A program made the translations under genes and the position numbers. From Lysobacter changpingensis (GTDB lineage Bacteria; Pseudomonadota; Gammaproteobacteria; Xanthomonadales; Xanthomonadaceae), in assembly GCF_017308985.1 (NCBI RefSeq), contig NZ_JADWPE010000002.1:1-64000 (forward strand): a stretch of DNA of 64,000 nucleotides, written 5' to 3'. Below, piece after piece: positions 42,930 to 53,830 of this stretch. The notes under the pieces are model-generated. The model saw only the letters and a program-made list of their open reading frames with translations. It had not been told where the DNA came from and ran no database searches. Positions within the stretch are counted from its first letter, which is position 1. The number at the start of each line of letters is the position of its first letter.

Positions 42930-43745
42930 TCAGGCCGGATCGGCGGGGGCCGGAAGCCCGTCGAGCGCCGCACGCAAGGGAGCCAGGAACGTGCGGGCCT
43001 GTATGGCCGGGTCGCTCGCGTCGGCCAATGCGGCGACCAGTGCGCTGCCGACGACGACGCCTTCGGCCTCGCGAGCCATCGCGGCTGCACTGGCCGCGTC
43101 CTTGATGCCGAAACCGGCCACCACGGGCACGCGGCTTCGCTGCCGGATGGCATGCAGCCGTTCGCCGGCCGCGCCGGTATCCAGGCGGTCCGCACCCGTC
43201 ACGCCGGCGAAGCTCACGTAGTAGAGATAGCCCTGCGCGTCGTCGCACAGGCGCTGCAGGCGTTCGTCGGTGGTGGTAGGCGATGCAAGCAGGATCAATG
43301 CGAGATCGTGCCTGGCGAACGCGCTGCGGAACTCGTCGGATTCCTCGGGCGGCAGATCGACCAGCAGCACGCCGTCGACGCCGGCGTCCGTCGCCTCGCG
43401 GGCGAACGCCTCCGCTCCGCGGATCTCGACCGGGTTGAGATAGCCCATCAACACCACTGGCGTGTCGGCATCGCGCTCACGGAAACGCCGCACGCTGTCG
43501 AATACGAACGACAGACCCGCCCCGCGCGACAGCGCGCGTTCGGAGCTGCGCTGGATCGTGGGGCCGTCGGCCATCGGGTCGGAGAACGGCACGCCCAGTT
43601 CGATCACGTCCGCGCCTGCTGCGACCAGCGCGTGCATCACCGGCACCGTCGCCTCCAGCGAGGGATCGCCCGCGGTGACGAACGGGATCAGCGCCTTGCG
43701 GCGATCGGAGCGCAGCTGTGTGAAGCGTCGGTCGATTCGATTCAT
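42930..43745 (-). CDS. trpA: Tryptophan synthase alpha chain
   Basis: The 271-residue TIM barrel cleaves indole-3-glycerol phosphate to indole. ADVIELGVPFSDPMADGP holds the catalytic Glu and Asp, YLYYVSFAGVTGA loop 6, and GFGIKDAASA the phosphate site. Together with trpB it forms the channelled complex, but the two are separated by 161 bases containing a large hairpin rather than being overlapped. Confidence 0.98.
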   Translation of the reverse strand: MNRIDRRFTQLRSDRRKALIPFVTAGDPSLEATVPVMHALVAAGADVIELGVPFSDPMADGPTIQRSSERALSRGAGLSFVFDSVRRFRERDADTPVVLMGYLNPVEIRGAEAFAREATDAGVDGVLLVDLPPEESDEFRSAFARHDLALILLASPTTTDERLQRLCDDAQGYLYYVSFAGVTGADRLDTGAAGERLHAIRQRSRVPVVAGFGIKDAASAAAMAREAEGVVVGSALVAALADASDPAIQARTFLAPLRAALDGLPAPADPA

Positions 43746-43769
43746 GGCGATGCCGGGGTCGGTGCGCGG

Positions 43770-43848
43770 CCTCTCAAGGGGAAGGCCCGGAAAGCGTGGG
43801 ATGGGAGGGAGGGAGTCCCGCCGCGTTCCTGACCTTCCCCTTGAGAGG
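43770..43848. repeat. 16-bp perfect inverted repeat between trpB and trpA
   Basis: CCTCTCAAGGGGAAGG (43770-43785) and its exact complement CCTTCCCCTTGAGAGG (43833-43848) enclose 47 bases. No T-run follows. In the trpBA message it would form a strong stem between the two cistrons, able to adjust their ratio or to protect upstream RNA. The unit looks like a mobile intergenic repeat. Confidence 0.8.
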
Positions 43849-43906
43849 TCGCATGAAGTGCGTGGATGCCGTTGCCGCGAGTCCGCGCAGGCTCGCGGCG
43901 ACAGCG

Positions 43907-45115
43907 CTACAACGAAATCCCTTCGCGCGCGGCGATGGTGTGGACATCCTTGTCGCCGCGCCCGGAGAGGTTGCACAGCACCATCGCATCCGGCGGCAGC
44001 TCGCGGGCGAGCTTGATCGCCTGCGCGATCGCGTGGCTCGACTCCAGCGCCGGCAGGATGCCTTCCGTGCGCGACAACTGGTGGAAGGCCGACAGCGCCT
44101 CGGCATCGGTCACGCCGACGTAATCGGCACGGCCGGCGTCCTTGAGGAACGCGTGCTCCGGCCCGACTCCGGGATAGTCCAGGCCGGCCGAGACCGAATG
44201 CGTCTCGATGATCTGCCCGTCGTCGTCGCACAATACGTAGGTGCGGTTGCCGTGCAGCACGCCAGGCCGCCCCGCAGCGAGCGATGCGGCGTGACGCCCG
44301 GTGGCGATGCCCTCGCCCGCCGCTTCGGCGCCGACGAGCCGTACGTCGGCATCGTTGAGGAAGGCGTGGAAGATGCCGATGGCGTTGCTGCCGCCGCCGA
44401 CGGAGGCGGTCACCGCATCCGGAAGGCGACCGTATTCGGCGAGCATCTGCACGCGCGCCTCTCGGCCGACGACGGCGTTGAAGTCGCGCACCATGCGCGG
44501 ATAGGGATCGGGCCCCGCCACCGTGCCGATGATGTAGAACGTGTCGCGCACGTGGGTGACCCAGTCGCGCATCGCTTCGTTGAGCGCGTCCTTCAGCGTC
44601 GCCGAACCGCTGGTCACCGGCACGACCGTCGCGCCGAGCAGCTTCATCCGGTAAACGTTGATCTTCTGGCGCTCGATGTCGGTCGCGCCCATGTAGACGA
44701 CGCATTCCAGTCCGAGGCGCGCGGCGACCGTCGCGCTGGCGACGCCGTGCTGGCCGGCGCCGGTCTCCGCAATGATCCGGGTCTTGCCCATGCGGCTGGC
44801 GAGCAGCGCCTGGCCGATGGTGTTGTTGATCTTGTGCGCGCCGGTGTGGTTCAGGTCTTCGCGCTTGAGCAGGATGCGTGCGCCGCCGACCTCGCGGCTG
44901 AGCCGCTCTGCGAAGTAGATCGGACTCGGGCGCCCGACATAGTGCGCCAGGTCCGCGTCGAAGGCCGCATTGAACGACGGATCGACACGCGCGGCGTCGT
45001 AGGCGGCGGCCAGCTCCTCCAGTGGACCGATCAGGGTCTCGGCGACGAAACGTCCGCCGAAGCGGCCGAAGTGGCCGGCGGCATCGGGGAAGGCGTGGAA
45101 GTCGGAGCGGGACAT
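43907..45115 (-). CDS. trpB: Tryptophan synthase beta chain
   Basis: The 402-residue PLP enzyme condenses indole and serine. The PLP lysine is in [14 protein letters not shown], the phosphate loop in [15 protein letters not shown], and [13 protein letters not shown] near the N-terminus is conserved. Length and motifs are normal for the TrpB1 class. It is transcribed away from a LysR gene across an 80-base divergent region, resembling the trpI-trpBA arrangement of pseudomonads. Confidence 0.98.
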   Translation of the reverse strand: MSRSDFHAFPDAAGHFGRFGGRFVAETLIGPLEELAAAYDAARVDPSFNAAFDADLAHYVGRPSPIYFAERLSREVGGARILLKREDLNHTGAHKINNTIGQALLASRMGKTRIIAETGAGQHGVASATVAARLGLECVVYMGATDIERQKINVYRMKLLGATVVPVTSGSATLKDALNEAMRDWVTHVRDTFYIIGTVAGPDPYPRMVRDFNAVVGREARVQMLAEYGRLPDAVTASVGGGSNAIGIFHAFLNDADVRLVGAEAAGEGIATGRHAASLAAGRPGVLHGNRTYVLCDDDGQIIETHSVSAGLDYPGVGPEHAFLKDAGRADYVGVTDAEALSAFHQLSRTEGILPALESSHAIAQAIKLARELPPDAMVLCNLSGRGDKDVHTIAAREGISL

Positions 45116-45167
45116 GGCGTGACTTTAGCGAACGACACGCGTCCGGAACATGCATAAAATCGGATCG

Positions 45168-45178
45168 TTCTGTCAGAA
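45168..45178. promoter_or_regulatory. Palindrome in the trpB/LysR divergent promoter region
   Basis: TTCTG-T-CAGAA is a perfect 11-bp dyad centred in the 79-base gap between trpB and the LysR gene, 17 bases before the LysR start. It is a candidate operator for the LysR protein; it is shorter than the typical T-N11-A box, so the assignment is tentative. Confidence 0.4.
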
Positions 45179-45194
45179 AACCTCACATGTCCGC

Positions 45195-46082
45195 ATGAGC
45201 CGAGACCTACCCCCGCTCAACGCCCTGCGTGCCTTCGAGGCCGTGGCTCGGCTGGAAAGCGTGAGCCGCGCCGCGGACGAGCTGCACGTCACCCACGGCG
45301 CCGTGAGCCGGCACCTGAAATCGCTGGAGGAGGCGCTGGGCACCGCGCTGTTCATCCGCGAAGGCCGGGGGCTGGCGCTCACGCCGGCCGGCCGGCGGCT
45401 GCACGAGGCCGCGGACGGGGCGTTCGCCCTGCTGCGCCAAAGCTGGAGCGATCTGCGGCGGCGCCCGCTACAGGCGCCGCTGGTGCTCGGCTGTCCGGGC
45501 AGCGTGCTGGCGCGGTGGATGATTCCGCGACTCGATCATCTCGCCCGCGAGCGCCCCGACCTCACGCTCCACCTTGCCGCCAGCGATAACCCGCCCGACG
45601 CGCAACTGACCGGGCTCGACGCCGCGCTGCTCATCGCCCCGCCCCCGTGGCCCACCGACTGGCAGGTGCACGAGTTGGCGCCGGAGCGCATCGGGCCGGT
45701 GGTGAGCCCGCGTTTCGCGGGGTTCGCACACCTGCGCGATGCAGCACCGCACGCGCTCGCGCGGGAAGCGCTGCTGCACACGCAGTCGCGTCCGCAGGCG
45801 TGGTCCGACTGGGCGGTCCGCAACGGGCTCGACGCAGGCGCATTGCGCATGGGCACCGGCTTTCCGCATCTGTATTACCTGCTGGAAGCGGCGAACGCGG
45901 GGCTCGGCGTGGCGATCGCGCCGGAACCCCTGGTCGCGGAGGATCTCGCCGCAGGAAGGCTCGTCGCACCGTGGGGTTTCGTCGAAACCGATGCGCGTTG
46001 GGTGCTGGTGACGCGCAGGCGCGCGAGCGACCCGCGTGTGGCGGCGCTGGTGGGATGGCTGCGTGGGGAGCTCGAAGGGTGA
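45195..46082 (+). CDS. LysR-type regulator, probable activator of trpBA
   Basis: The 295-residue regulator has an N-terminal winged helix ([20 protein letters not shown], then [20 protein letters not shown]) and a two-lobed effector domain. The N-terminus resembles the GcvA/TrpI branch. I start at ATG 45195 rather than 45150, since PPLNALRAF is the normal beginning. It is divergent from trpB, with trpF convergent on the other side, so tryptophan control (indoleglycerol phosphate as inducer in the TrpI case) is the natural inference. The symbol is left open because function is not shown by sequence. Confidence 0.88.
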   Translation: MSRDLPPLNALRAFEAVARLESVSRAADELHVTHGAVSRHLKSLEEALGTALFIREGRGLALTPAGRRLHEAADGAFALLRQSWSDLRRRPLQAPLVLGCPGSVLARWMIPRLDHLARERPDLTLHLAASDNPPDAQLTGLDAALLIAPPPWPTDWQVHELAPERIGPVVSPRFAGFAHLRDAAPHALAREALLHTQSRPQAWSDWAVRNGLDAGALRMGTGFPHLYYLLEAANAGLGVAIAPEPLVAEDLAAGRLVAPWGFVETDARWVLVTRRRASDPRVAALVGWLRGELEG

Positions 46083-46125
46083 GCTGCGTTCGCAAGAATG
46101 ACGCTCGATCTACGACGCGCGCGTT

Positions 46126-46764
46126 CTAAAGCGCCGCATCCGCCCGACGCACTTCCTCGACGAAGCGCCGCATCTTCGCGGCGTCCTTCTCGCCCGGCGC
46201 CGATTCGATGCCGCTGGAAACATCCACGCCCCACGGCCGCACGGTACGCACGGCGTCGAAGACGTTGTCCGGATGCAATCCGCCGGCCAGAAGGAACGCG
46301 CGCCCGGACCCGTGCGGAATCCGCGACCAGTCGAAGCGCTCGCCGGTGCCGCCCGCGGCGCCGGGAGCGTGGCTGTCGAGCAGCAGCGCGCGCGCGGCGG
46401 GATGGCGCGACAGCGCATCCGCCTCGCCTTCGCCACCCATCGCGACCGCCTTCCAGTACGGCAGGCCGAACGCGTCGCAGAACGCTTCATCCTCGCGCCC
46501 GTGGAATTGCAGCAGCGTCGGGCCGACCGCTTCGATCACGCGCGCCACTTCTTCGGCCGTGTTGTCCATGAACAACGCGACCACGTCGAGCGAGGCCGGA
46601 ACATCGGCGCGCAATGCCGCCGCACGCGCGATGTCCAAGCGCCGCGAGCTGCGCTGCGCGAACACCAAGCCGATCGCATCCACGCCGAGGTCGCTCGCGA
46701 TGGCGACGTCCTGCGGGCGCGTCATGCCGCAGAACTTGATGCGCGTGTGCGCCGCGGCGCTCAC
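46126..46764 (-). CDS. trpF: Phosphoribosylanthranilate isomerase
   Basis: The 212-residue TIM barrel performs the Amadori rearrangement in tryptophan synthesis. [11 protein letters not shown] holds the general-base cysteine, [15 protein letters not shown] follows, LLQFHGRED and [12 protein letters not shown] give the phosphate site, and [10 protein letters not shown] the last strand. GTG 46764 overlaps the truA stop (GTGA), coupling it to a tRNA-modification gene. Confidence 0.97.
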   Translation of the reverse strand: MSAAAHTRIKFCGMTRPQDVAIASDLGVDAIGLVFAQRSSRRLDIARAAALRADVPASLDVVALFMDNTAEEVARVIEAVGPTLLQFHGREDEAFCDAFGLPYWKAVAMGGEGEADALSRHPAARALLLDSHAPGAAGGTGERFDWSRIPHGSGRAFLLAGGLHPDNVFDAVRTVRPWGVDVSSGIESAPGEKDAAKMRRFVEEVRRADAAL

Positions 46765-47609
46765 AACGTGATCTCCGCCGGCAGGTTCCACTGCGCCGGA
46801 TAGCGCGGCCCCAGGAACACCAGCCCGGTCGACGGCGCGGTCGGTCCGGCGACGGTCCGGTCGCGCGTTTCCAGCAGCTCGGCGATCCAGCGCTCGGGTT
46901 TCTCGCCGCTGCCCACCATCAGCAGGCTGCCGACGATGTTGCGCACCATGTGGTGCAGGAACGCGTTCGCCTGCACTTCCACCTCGACGACGTCGCCCGT
47001 GCGCGTCACGCGGATCTCCTGCAGCTCGCGCCACGCGTGCGGCGACTGGCAGTGCACGGTGCGGAAGGAGGAGAAGTCGTTCTCGCCAAGCAGCGCCTGC
47101 GCGGCGCGGTGCATGGCGTCGGCGTCGAGCGGGCGGCGCTCCCAGCTGAGGTATTGCCGGCCGAGTGCGGCGCGCACCGGGCGGTTGAGGATGCGGTAGC
47201 GATAGCGCCGCGCACGCGCGGAAAAACGCGCATGGAAGTCGTGCGCCACCGGCCGGCACCAGCGCACCGCGATCTGCGACGGCAGGCGACTGGTGACGCC
47301 GAGCATCCAGCTGCGTGGATCGCGCGCGGCGTGGCTGTCGAAATGCACGACCTGGCACTCGGCGTGCACGCCAGCGTCGGTGCGGCCGGCGCAGATCGTC
47401 TCCACCGGATGGCCGGCGACGAAGGAGATCGCGAATTCCAGCGCGGCCTGCAGGGTTTCCTCGCCTTCGCGCTCGGGTTCGCCGTGCTTGCTCAGCCGTT
47501 GCCAGCCGCAGAAGCCGCTGCCGTCGTATTCGATGCCGAGGGCGAAGCGTTGCGTCGGGGCGGTCTCGGGGAGCGTGGATTCGTCTGGGCTGTTCACGGG
47601 AAGCGGCAT
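46761..47609 (-). CDS. truA: tRNA pseudouridine(38-40) synthase
   Basis: The 282-residue enzyme modifies the anticodon arm of many tRNAs. Catalytic aspartate in [15 protein letters not shown], with [13 protein letters not shown] near the start and [17 protein letters not shown] near the end. ATG 47609 begins a short acidic leader before the conserved part; the in-frame extension to 47771 passes through a repeat and is not supported. Confidence 0.96.
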   Translation of the reverse strand: MPLPVNSPDESTLPETAPTQRFALGIEYDGSGFCGWQRLSKHGEPEREGEETLQAALEFAISFVAGHPVETICAGRTDAGVHAECQVVHFDSHAARDPRSWMLGVTSRLPSQIAVRWCRPVAHDFHARFSARARRYRYRILNRPVRAALGRQYLSWERRPLDADAMHRAAQALLGENDFSSFRTVHCQSPHAWRELQEIRVTRTGDVVEVEVQANAFLHHMVRNIVGSLLMVGSGEKPERWIAELLETRDRTVAGPTAPSTGLVFLGPRYPAQWNLPAEITL

Positions 47610-47740
47610 GCGTTCCGGAGCGATCCGGAACCGGATTATCGATGTGGCATCGTGCTTCGCGACGGTGGGCGAAGCAAATCGCGCCGCCAGGAATGGTGGC
47701 GCTGTGCGGTGGCGGCGATGGGGGGCGCGATCGCCTCGTT

Positions 47741-47797
47741 GCCCCTCACCCCAACCTTCCCAGCTCTGCACTCCCTTCGGTCGCCGTCGGGAGTGGG
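47741..47797 (+). repeat. Intergenic palindrome family, diverged copy 4
   Basis: It keeps the lead-in TTGCCCCTCACCCCAACC, but the stem has been replaced by ACTCCC (47770-47775) and GGGAGT (47789-47794) around a longer loop. It lies between fimV and truA, 25 bases from the fimV stop. Confidence 0.6.
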
Positions 47798-47822
47798 GTT
47801 CAGAACTTCGGATGTTCGGCGA

Positions 47823-49715
47823 TCACTCCAGATCCTGCAGCATCCGCGACGCGACCTGGCGGGCGGCGAGGTCGCCGTTGATGACGACTTCGCTCAGCAG
47901 CTGGCGCGCGCTTTCGCGATCGCCCAGGTCGATGTAGGCGCGGGCGAGTTCCAGGCGTTCCTGCCCCGGTTGCGTGGCGAGCGTTGGCTCGACGTGCGCG
48001 CGGCGGCCGTTGCCGTTCGCGGCGATGTGCCAGGCCGGGGCGATCGGTGCCGCGGGTGCGCTCGGCGCGGCCGGTCGCGCGGGCGCCTGCGGTTCGGGCG
48101 TCAGCTCGAACGCGGGCTCTTCGAACGGGCGCGCGTCCGCGGCACGCTCTTCCGGCGCGGGCGGCTCGACGATGGTTTCGTGCGCCTCGCGCGCGTCGAT
48201 ATCCGGACCGGGCGCGAAGGCATCGGCAATCGACGGCGCCGTGGACGCGGAGTCCGGCGGCGCACGGAACACCGGCTTGCCCGGGCGCCTGCCCCACCAC
48301 CAGCCGCCGAGCAGCGCCAGCAACAGCGCACCGCCGCCGATGATCCACGGCAGCGGCGAGCCGGACTGCGCGGCGGCCTGTTCGTTGGTCTTGGCCACGC
48401 GCTGCTGCGCGGCGGCCAGTTCGCTGTCCTTCATCGCGATGAGCTGTTGCTGCTGTTTCTGCAGCTGTTCGAGCTCGGCGACGCGGCTCTTGAGTTCCTG
48501 GACCTCGGCGTCGCGCGCCGCGATCGTTTCCTGGCTCTGTTGCAGTTCCTGTCGCAGCATCTGGCCCTCGCCGCCGGCCTGGATGCCGGACTGGGTGCCC
48601 GCCTGGGCGGCACGCGCGGCCTCCGGCGGGACGATTTCCAGGCGGGCGTCGGCCGTCGCCGCGCCGCCCGCCGTTGCGTTGTCGCCGCCTGCGGGCGCGC
48701 CCGCCGCGGTCGCGCCGCCTTCCAGCGCCGGCTGTGGCACCGCGCGGCGCGCATCGCGCCACTGCTGGACGTGCTGGGCGACCAGACGTCGGGCCTCGCC
48801 GGCATCGACGCTCGCCAGCTCGTCGCCAGGCGGCAGTTCGAGCACCGCGCCGGCTTTCAGCAGGTTGATGTTGCCGTCGATGAAGGCGTCGGGATTCGCG
48901 CGCAGCAGCGCGATCATCGCCTGGTCGAGGCTCGCCTGCCCTTCCATGCGGCTGGCGATTTCCGACAGCGTGTCGCCGCGGCGCACGGCGTAGTCGCCGG
49001 ACAGCGCGCGCGAGGCCTCGGGCACCGGCGCACGCGGCGGCGTCGCCACCGCGACCTGCGGCTGCGGTTCGGGCTGCGGCGCGGCGGGGACCTCGCTATC
49101 GGCGGCGGCGTTCTCTTCACGGGCCAGCGCCTGCGCGACGGCTTCCTCGGGCGCGGTCGCCGGCGGTGCTTCGGCCGTCGTGGCGGGTGCAGCGGCTTCC
49201 GGCTCGCGCTCGATGAGGTTGGGTTCGGAAACGACCGTCTCCTCGATCGCCGGCTGCATCGGCGCCGACACCGTGCGGGGCGCATCGACCAGCGCCGCGT
49301 ATTCGCGCACCAGCCGGCCCTGGCCCCAGTCGACCGAGACCAGGAAGGTCAGCAGCGGCTCGTTGACCGGCTGTGCGCTGGTGACGCGGATGACCGGACG
49401 GCCGGCCGCATCGAGCGCGGAGGTGAACTGCAGTTCGGCGACCACGCCCATTGGAGGCTTCAGGCCGACGCGGGCGAACACCAGCGGCGAGGCGAGCTCG
49501 GCCTGCAGGTGTTCCAGTTCGGACGGATCGCTGGAAATGATCGGGATCTCGGCCAGGAACGGCTGTCCGAGCCGCGATTTGACCTCGATCTGCCCCAGCC
49601 CCAGCGCCGAGGCGGCGCCGCTGGCGAGGGCCAATGCCAGCCCGAGCGCCGTGCGCACGTAGCGCCGGGCGGAACTTTGTCTGGCAACTGGCTGTTTTGC
49701 TTCGGGTTGTTTCAC
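47823..49715 (-). CDS. fimV: FimV/HubP-type polar pilus-assembly protein
   Basis: The 630-residue protein has a signal peptide (ALGLALALASGAASA), an N-terminal FimV domain (LGLGQIEVKSRLGQPFLAEI), a periplasmic LysM peptidoglycan-binding module (VRRGDTLSEIASRMEG, about 250-310), a coiled coil (about 385-430), one membrane helix near 455 (LPWIIGGGALLLALLGGWW), and a cytoplasmic acidic/proline region ending in a FimV TPR (LELARAYIDLGDRESARQLL). Such proteins organise the cell pole for type IV pili and twitching. The cytoplasmic part is shorter than in Pseudomonas FimV (about 920 residues). It starts with GTG at 49715. Confidence 0.92.
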   Translation of the reverse strand: MKQPEAKQPVARQSSARRYVRTALGLALALASGAASALGLGQIEVKSRLGQPFLAEIPIISSDPSELEHLQAELASPLVFARVGLKPPMGVVAELQFTSALDAAGRPVIRVTSAQPVNEPLLTFLVSVDWGQGRLVREYAALVDAPRTVSAPMQPAIEETVVSEPNLIEREPEAAAPATTAEAPPATAPEEAVAQALAREENAAADSEVPAAPQPEPQPQVAVATPPRAPVPEASRALSGDYAVRRGDTLSEIASRMEGQASLDQAMIALLRANPDAFIDGNINLLKAGAVLELPPGDELASVDAGEARRLVAQHVQQWRDARRAVPQPALEGGATAAGAPAGGDNATAGGAATADARLEIVPPEAARAAQAGTQSGIQAGGEGQMLRQELQQSQETIAARDAEVQELKSRVAELEQLQKQQQQLIAMKDSELAAAQQRVAKTNEQAAAQSGSPLPWIIGGGALLLALLGGWWWGRRPGKPVFRAPPDSASTAPSIADAFAPGPDIDAREAHETIVEPPAPEERAADARPFEEPAFELTPEPQAPARPAAPSAPAAPIAPAWHIAANGNGRRAHVEPTLATQPGQERLELARAYIDLGDRESARQLLSEVVINGDLAARQVASRMLQDLE

Positions 49716-49874
49716 TTCGGATCCCTGCCCTTCCCCGGGCGCGACTCTAAGCCCTCGCCGGGGGAAGGGGCAATGAAAACCGGTGGATTCCGGGACCCTG
49801 TCCCGTGGAAAAGGCCTTCCGGGTGAAGCGGTGCCCGGCTCTTCGCCAGGCGCCGCTCCCTGTGCCGAACGCCG

Positions 49875-50900
<1,026 letters not shown>

Positions 50901-50985
50901 TGGTTCCTTCTTTCGGGTTGGAGGGGTACAGCGTTGAAGCCCGGCCGGAACCATTCCGGCGGGTGTTGCGAAGCGCGGATGCGGC

Positions 50986-51354
50986 TCAGCCCGTGGGCGC
51001 CGCGTCGCCGGGATTGCGGCGGCGCAGGTCGTCGAGCGTCTCGGGAGACGCCCACAGTACCGCATCCTGGTAGTGAAGGATCATCGCGAGCACGCGTTCG
51101 CGCGGGCCTTGGCGCCATTCCGGCGAGCCGTAGAAGGCGTCCTGCCGCGCATTCAGATCGTCGAGGTCGTCGTAGGCACGGATCAGGTAGTACGCGTCGC
51201 CGGCATGCGGCGATGGACCGAACGCCACGATCTCGTGCTGCCAGCGGCGCAGCATCGGCACTGCCTCGTCGACGAAGGCGCGATGGAACGCGTCGCGTGC
51301 GTCGGGCGCTAGCTGGTAGGTGCGGATCTGGATCAGGCGCTGGCTGTGCGGCAT
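50986..51354 (-). CDS. NIPSNAP-family protein
   Basis: The 122-residue protein of the dimeric alpha/beta-barrel NIPSNAP group: QIRTYQLAPDARDAFHRAF at the start and YLIRAYDDLDDLNARQDAF YG in the middle are the conserved segments. Bacterial members have no agreed function. It lies between the dehydrogenase and asd on the same strand. Confidence 0.8.
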   Translation of the reverse strand: MPHSQRLIQIRTYQLAPDARDAFHRAFVDEAVPMLRRWQHEIVAFGPSPHAGDAYYLIRAYDDLDDLNARQDAFYGSPEWRQGPRERVLAMILHYQDAVLWASPETLDDLRRRNPGDAAPTG

Positions 51355-51441
51355 GGCGACGTTTCCGGCGGGCTTGGTCTGTTTCGAAAGGCGCGTCGCG
51401 GATGATCCCGCAACGCGGCGGCGGACGCTGATGCGTTCGCG

Positions 51442-52536
51442 TTATTTCGATATGCCGGGTTTTCGGCTTTGCACCGCGCTCGCGACCGGTCCCGCTTCGG
51501 CTTCGTTGCCCCTCACCCCAACCCCTCTCCCGTTGGGAGAGGGGCTCGATTCGGTCGCATTCACCGGCGTCGGCGGGTCGCCCGCATGTGGGCCGAAACC
51601 CAGCGCGGCGATGAGGTTGTCCACGGCCAGCGACACCATCGCGCGGCGCGTGGCGAGGCTGCCGCTGGCGATGTGCGGAGTCAGCACCACGTTGCGCAGC
51701 GCGAGCAGGCGCGGGTTGATCGCTGGCTCGCCTTCGTAGACGTCGAGCCCCGCCGCGGCCAGCCGGCCGCTTTCCAGCGCGTCGGAGAGCGCGTCCTCGT
51801 CGACGATGCCGCCGCGCGCGATGTTGGTCAACGTCGCGGTCGGCTTCATCTTCGCGATCGCCGCCGCATCGAAGACGTGGTGCACGGCGGGCGAATACGG
51901 CAGCACGAGCACGAGGTGATCGGACTGCGCCAGCAGCGTGTCGAAATCGACGTACGCGGCGCGGCACGTGCCTTCGATGTCGGCACCGAGCCGCGAGCGG
52001 TTGTGGTACAGCACGCGCATGCGGAAGCCCGACGCGCGGCGGGCGATGCCCTGCCCGATTCGCCCCATGCCGAGGATGCCCAGCGTCGTGCCGTGCACGT
52101 CGCCGCCGAGCATCGTCTCGAAGCTCCACTGTTTCCATTGGCCGTCGCGCAACCAGCGCTCGGCCTCGGTGATGCGGCGCGCGGTGGCCATCATCAGTGC
52201 GAAGCCGAAGTCCGCGGTGGTTTCGGTCAGCACGTCCGGCGTGTTGGTCACGACGATGCCGGCCTGCGTGAGTGCGACAACGTCGAGGTTGTTGTAGCCG
52301 ACGCCTACGTTCGCGATCGCGCGAAGACGCGGCGCATTCGCGATTTCCGCCGCGCCGATGCGATCGTTGAGCGTGACCAGCGCGCCATCGCAGGAAGCGA
52401 GCGTCGCGGCAATTTCGTCCTGCGAATGCTTGCCGACTGCGGCGGTCTCGATCACGTCGAAGTGTTCGCGCAGCCGCCCGACGATGTCGCCGAACAGCGG
52501 TTGCGAGACCCAGACGCGGGGACGCACGTCAGCCAT
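51442..52536 (-). CDS. D-2-hydroxyacid dehydrogenase, glyoxylate/hydroxypyruvate reductase type
   Basis: The 364-residue NAD(P)H enzyme shows [19 protein letters not shown] (Rossmann loop), [13 protein letters not shown] (catalytic Arg region), DVYEGEP (Glu) and LTPHIASGS (catalytic His). GhrB-like 2-ketoacid reductases are the closest I can name. The canonical fold ends near residue 320; the last ~40 residues ([20 protein letters not shown] and beyond) are a translated copy of the intergenic palindrome at 51507-51544, so the gene has gained a repeat-derived tail. It overlaps the aroC stop by eight bases. Confidence 0.92.
   Translation of the reverse strand: MADVRPRVWVSQPLFGDIVGRLREHFDVIETAAVGKHSQDEIAATLASCDGALVTLNDRIGAAEIANAPRLRAIANVGVGYNNLDVVALTQAGIVVTNTPDVLTETTADFGFALMMATARRITEAERWLRDGQWKQWSFETMLGGDVHGTTLGILGMGRIGQGIARRASGFRMRVLYHNRSRLGADIEGTCRAAYVDFDTLLAQSDHLVLVLPYSPAVHHVFDAAAIAKMKPTATLTNIARGGIVDEDALSDALESGRLAAAGLDVYEGEPAINPRLLALRNVVLTPHIASGSLATRRAMVSLAVDNLIAALGFGPHAGDPPTPVNATESSPSPNGRGVGVRGNEAEAGPVASAVQSRKPGISK
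51507..51544 (+). repeat. Intergenic palindrome, CCCCTCTCCC/GGGAGAGGGG family, copy 5, inside a gene
   Basis: Lead-in TTGCCCCTCACCCCAA, stem CCCCTCTCCC (51522-51531), loop GTT, GGGAGAGGGG (51535-51544). It is nearly identical to copy 1 but is read in the minus frame as [14 protein letters not shown] within the dehydrogenase. Confidence 0.85.
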
Positions 52537-53632
52537 CGCGTTGCGCGGGAATCCGCGGCGTCACCTCGCCCACGTCGCCGCACTGCGCGCGATGGCGCAG
52601 CGCCTGGTCCATCAGCACCAGCGCGACCATCGCCTCGCAGATCGGCGTCGCGCGGATGCCGACGCAGGGATCGTGGCGGCCGGTGGTGACCACTTCGGCG
52701 ACGTTGCCGTGCGTGTCGAGGCTGTCGATCGGCAGGCGCAGGCTGGAGGTCGGCTTGAACGCCACCGAGCAGCGCAGCCGCTGGCCGGTGCTGATGCCGC
52801 CGAGGATGCCGCCGGCGTGGTTGCTGGCGAAGCCCTGCGGCGTCATCTGGTCGCGGTGCGCGCTGCCCTTCTGCGCCACGACGCCGAAGCCGTCGCCGAT
52901 CTCCACGCCCTTTACCGCGTTGATGCTCATCAGCGCCGCGGCGAGTTCGCCGTCGAGCTTGCCGTAGATCGGCTCGCCCCAGCCGGGCGGCACGTTCGTT
53001 GCGACAACGTCCACGCGCGCGCCGACCGAATCACCGGACTTGCGCAGCGCGTCCATGTAGAGCTCCAGCTCCGTCACCTGGCGCGTGTCGGGCCAGAAGA
53101 ACGGGTTGTTCTCCACGGCCGACAGATCGAAGCCGTGCGGCACGATCTCGCCGATCTGCGACAGCCAGCCGTGCACCTGCACGCCATGGCGGTCGGCGAG
53201 CCATTTCTTGGCGATGACGCCCGCGGCCACGCGCATCGTCGTCTCGCGTGCGGACGAACGCCCGCCGCCGCGCGGATCGCGGATGCCGTATTTCTGCCAG
53301 TAGGTGTAATCCGCGTGCCCCGGGCGGAACTGGTCGGCGATCTTCGCGTAATCCTTGCTGCGCTGATCGGTGTTGCGGATCAGCAGCGCGATCGGCGTGC
53401 CGGTGGTGAGGCCTTCGTACACGCCGCTGAGGATCTCCACCTCGTCGGCCTCATGACGCTGCGACGTGTGGCGCGTGCGGCCGGTGGCGCGGCGTTCGAG
53501 ATCGTGGCGGAAGTCCTCCGGCGCGATGGCGATGCCCGGAGGACAACCGTCGACGACGCAGCCGATGGCAGGGCCATGGCTTTCGCCGAAGGTGGTAACG
53601 GTGAGGAGTTTGCCGAAGCTGTTGCTGGACAC
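52529..53632 (-). CDS. aroC: Chorismate synthase
   Basis: The 367-residue FMN-dependent enzyme makes chorismate from EPSP, the precursor of tryptophan made by the trp genes nearby. [18 protein letters not shown] opens the fold, [18 protein letters not shown] is the flavin/substrate loop, and [15 protein letters not shown] lies near the end. The start is GTG 53632; no strong ribosome site is visible before it. Confidence 0.98.
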   Translation of the reverse strand: MSSNSFGKLLTVTTFGESHGPAIGCVVDGCPPGIAIAPEDFRHDLERRATGRTRHTSQRHEADEVEILSGVYEGLTTGTPIALLIRNTDQRSKDYAKIADQFRPGHADYTYWQKYGIRDPRGGGRSSARETTMRVAAGVIAKKWLADRHGVQVHGWLSQIGEIVPHGFDLSAVENNPFFWPDTRQVTELELYMDALRKSGDSVGARVDVVATNVPPGWGEPIYGKLDGELAAALMSINAVKGVEIGDGFGVVAQKGSAHRDQMTPQGFASNHAGGILGGISTGQRLRCSVAFKPTSSLRLPIDSLDTHGNVAEVVTTGRHDPCVGIRATPICEAMVALVLMDQALRHRAQCGDVGEVTPRIPAQRDG

Positions 53633-53720
53633 GTGGAAGCCCGCGGGGTGCAGGTATTCACTTTAGCAACGTGGATTGGTTGCTGCTGGAACCAGCCGGT
53701 TTCGTGGCGGCCTTCATCTC

Positions 53721-53750
53721 CCGTCATTCCAGCGAAAGCTGGAATGACGG
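53721..53750. repeat. 13-bp hairpin with GAAA tetraloop
   Basis: CCGTCATTCCAGC (53721-53733), GAAA, GCTGGAATGACGG (53738-53750). This GTCATTCC palindrome type is widespread between genes in Proteobacteria. It lies between aroC and prmB. Confidence 0.8.
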
Positions 53751-53788
53751 TGAGACGGCGGGTGTCGGCGTGACGGCCCTTCACGCAT

Positions 53789-53817
53789 CCCGGGTGCGCT
53801 TCGCTTACCCGGGCTAC
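53789..53817 (-). repeat. GTAG-type REP element, solitary
   Basis: Full consensus copy, 14 bases downstream of the prmB stop and not paired with an inverted partner. Confidence 0.85.
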
Positions 53818-53830
53818 AAGTACGGGACGG

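Noticed and set aside
49727-49771. Inverted repeat GCCCTTCCCCGG/CCGGGGGAAGGGGC upstream of fimV
   Set aside because: The arms differ by two bulged G residues and no other copy is seen; too weak to list as a defined element.
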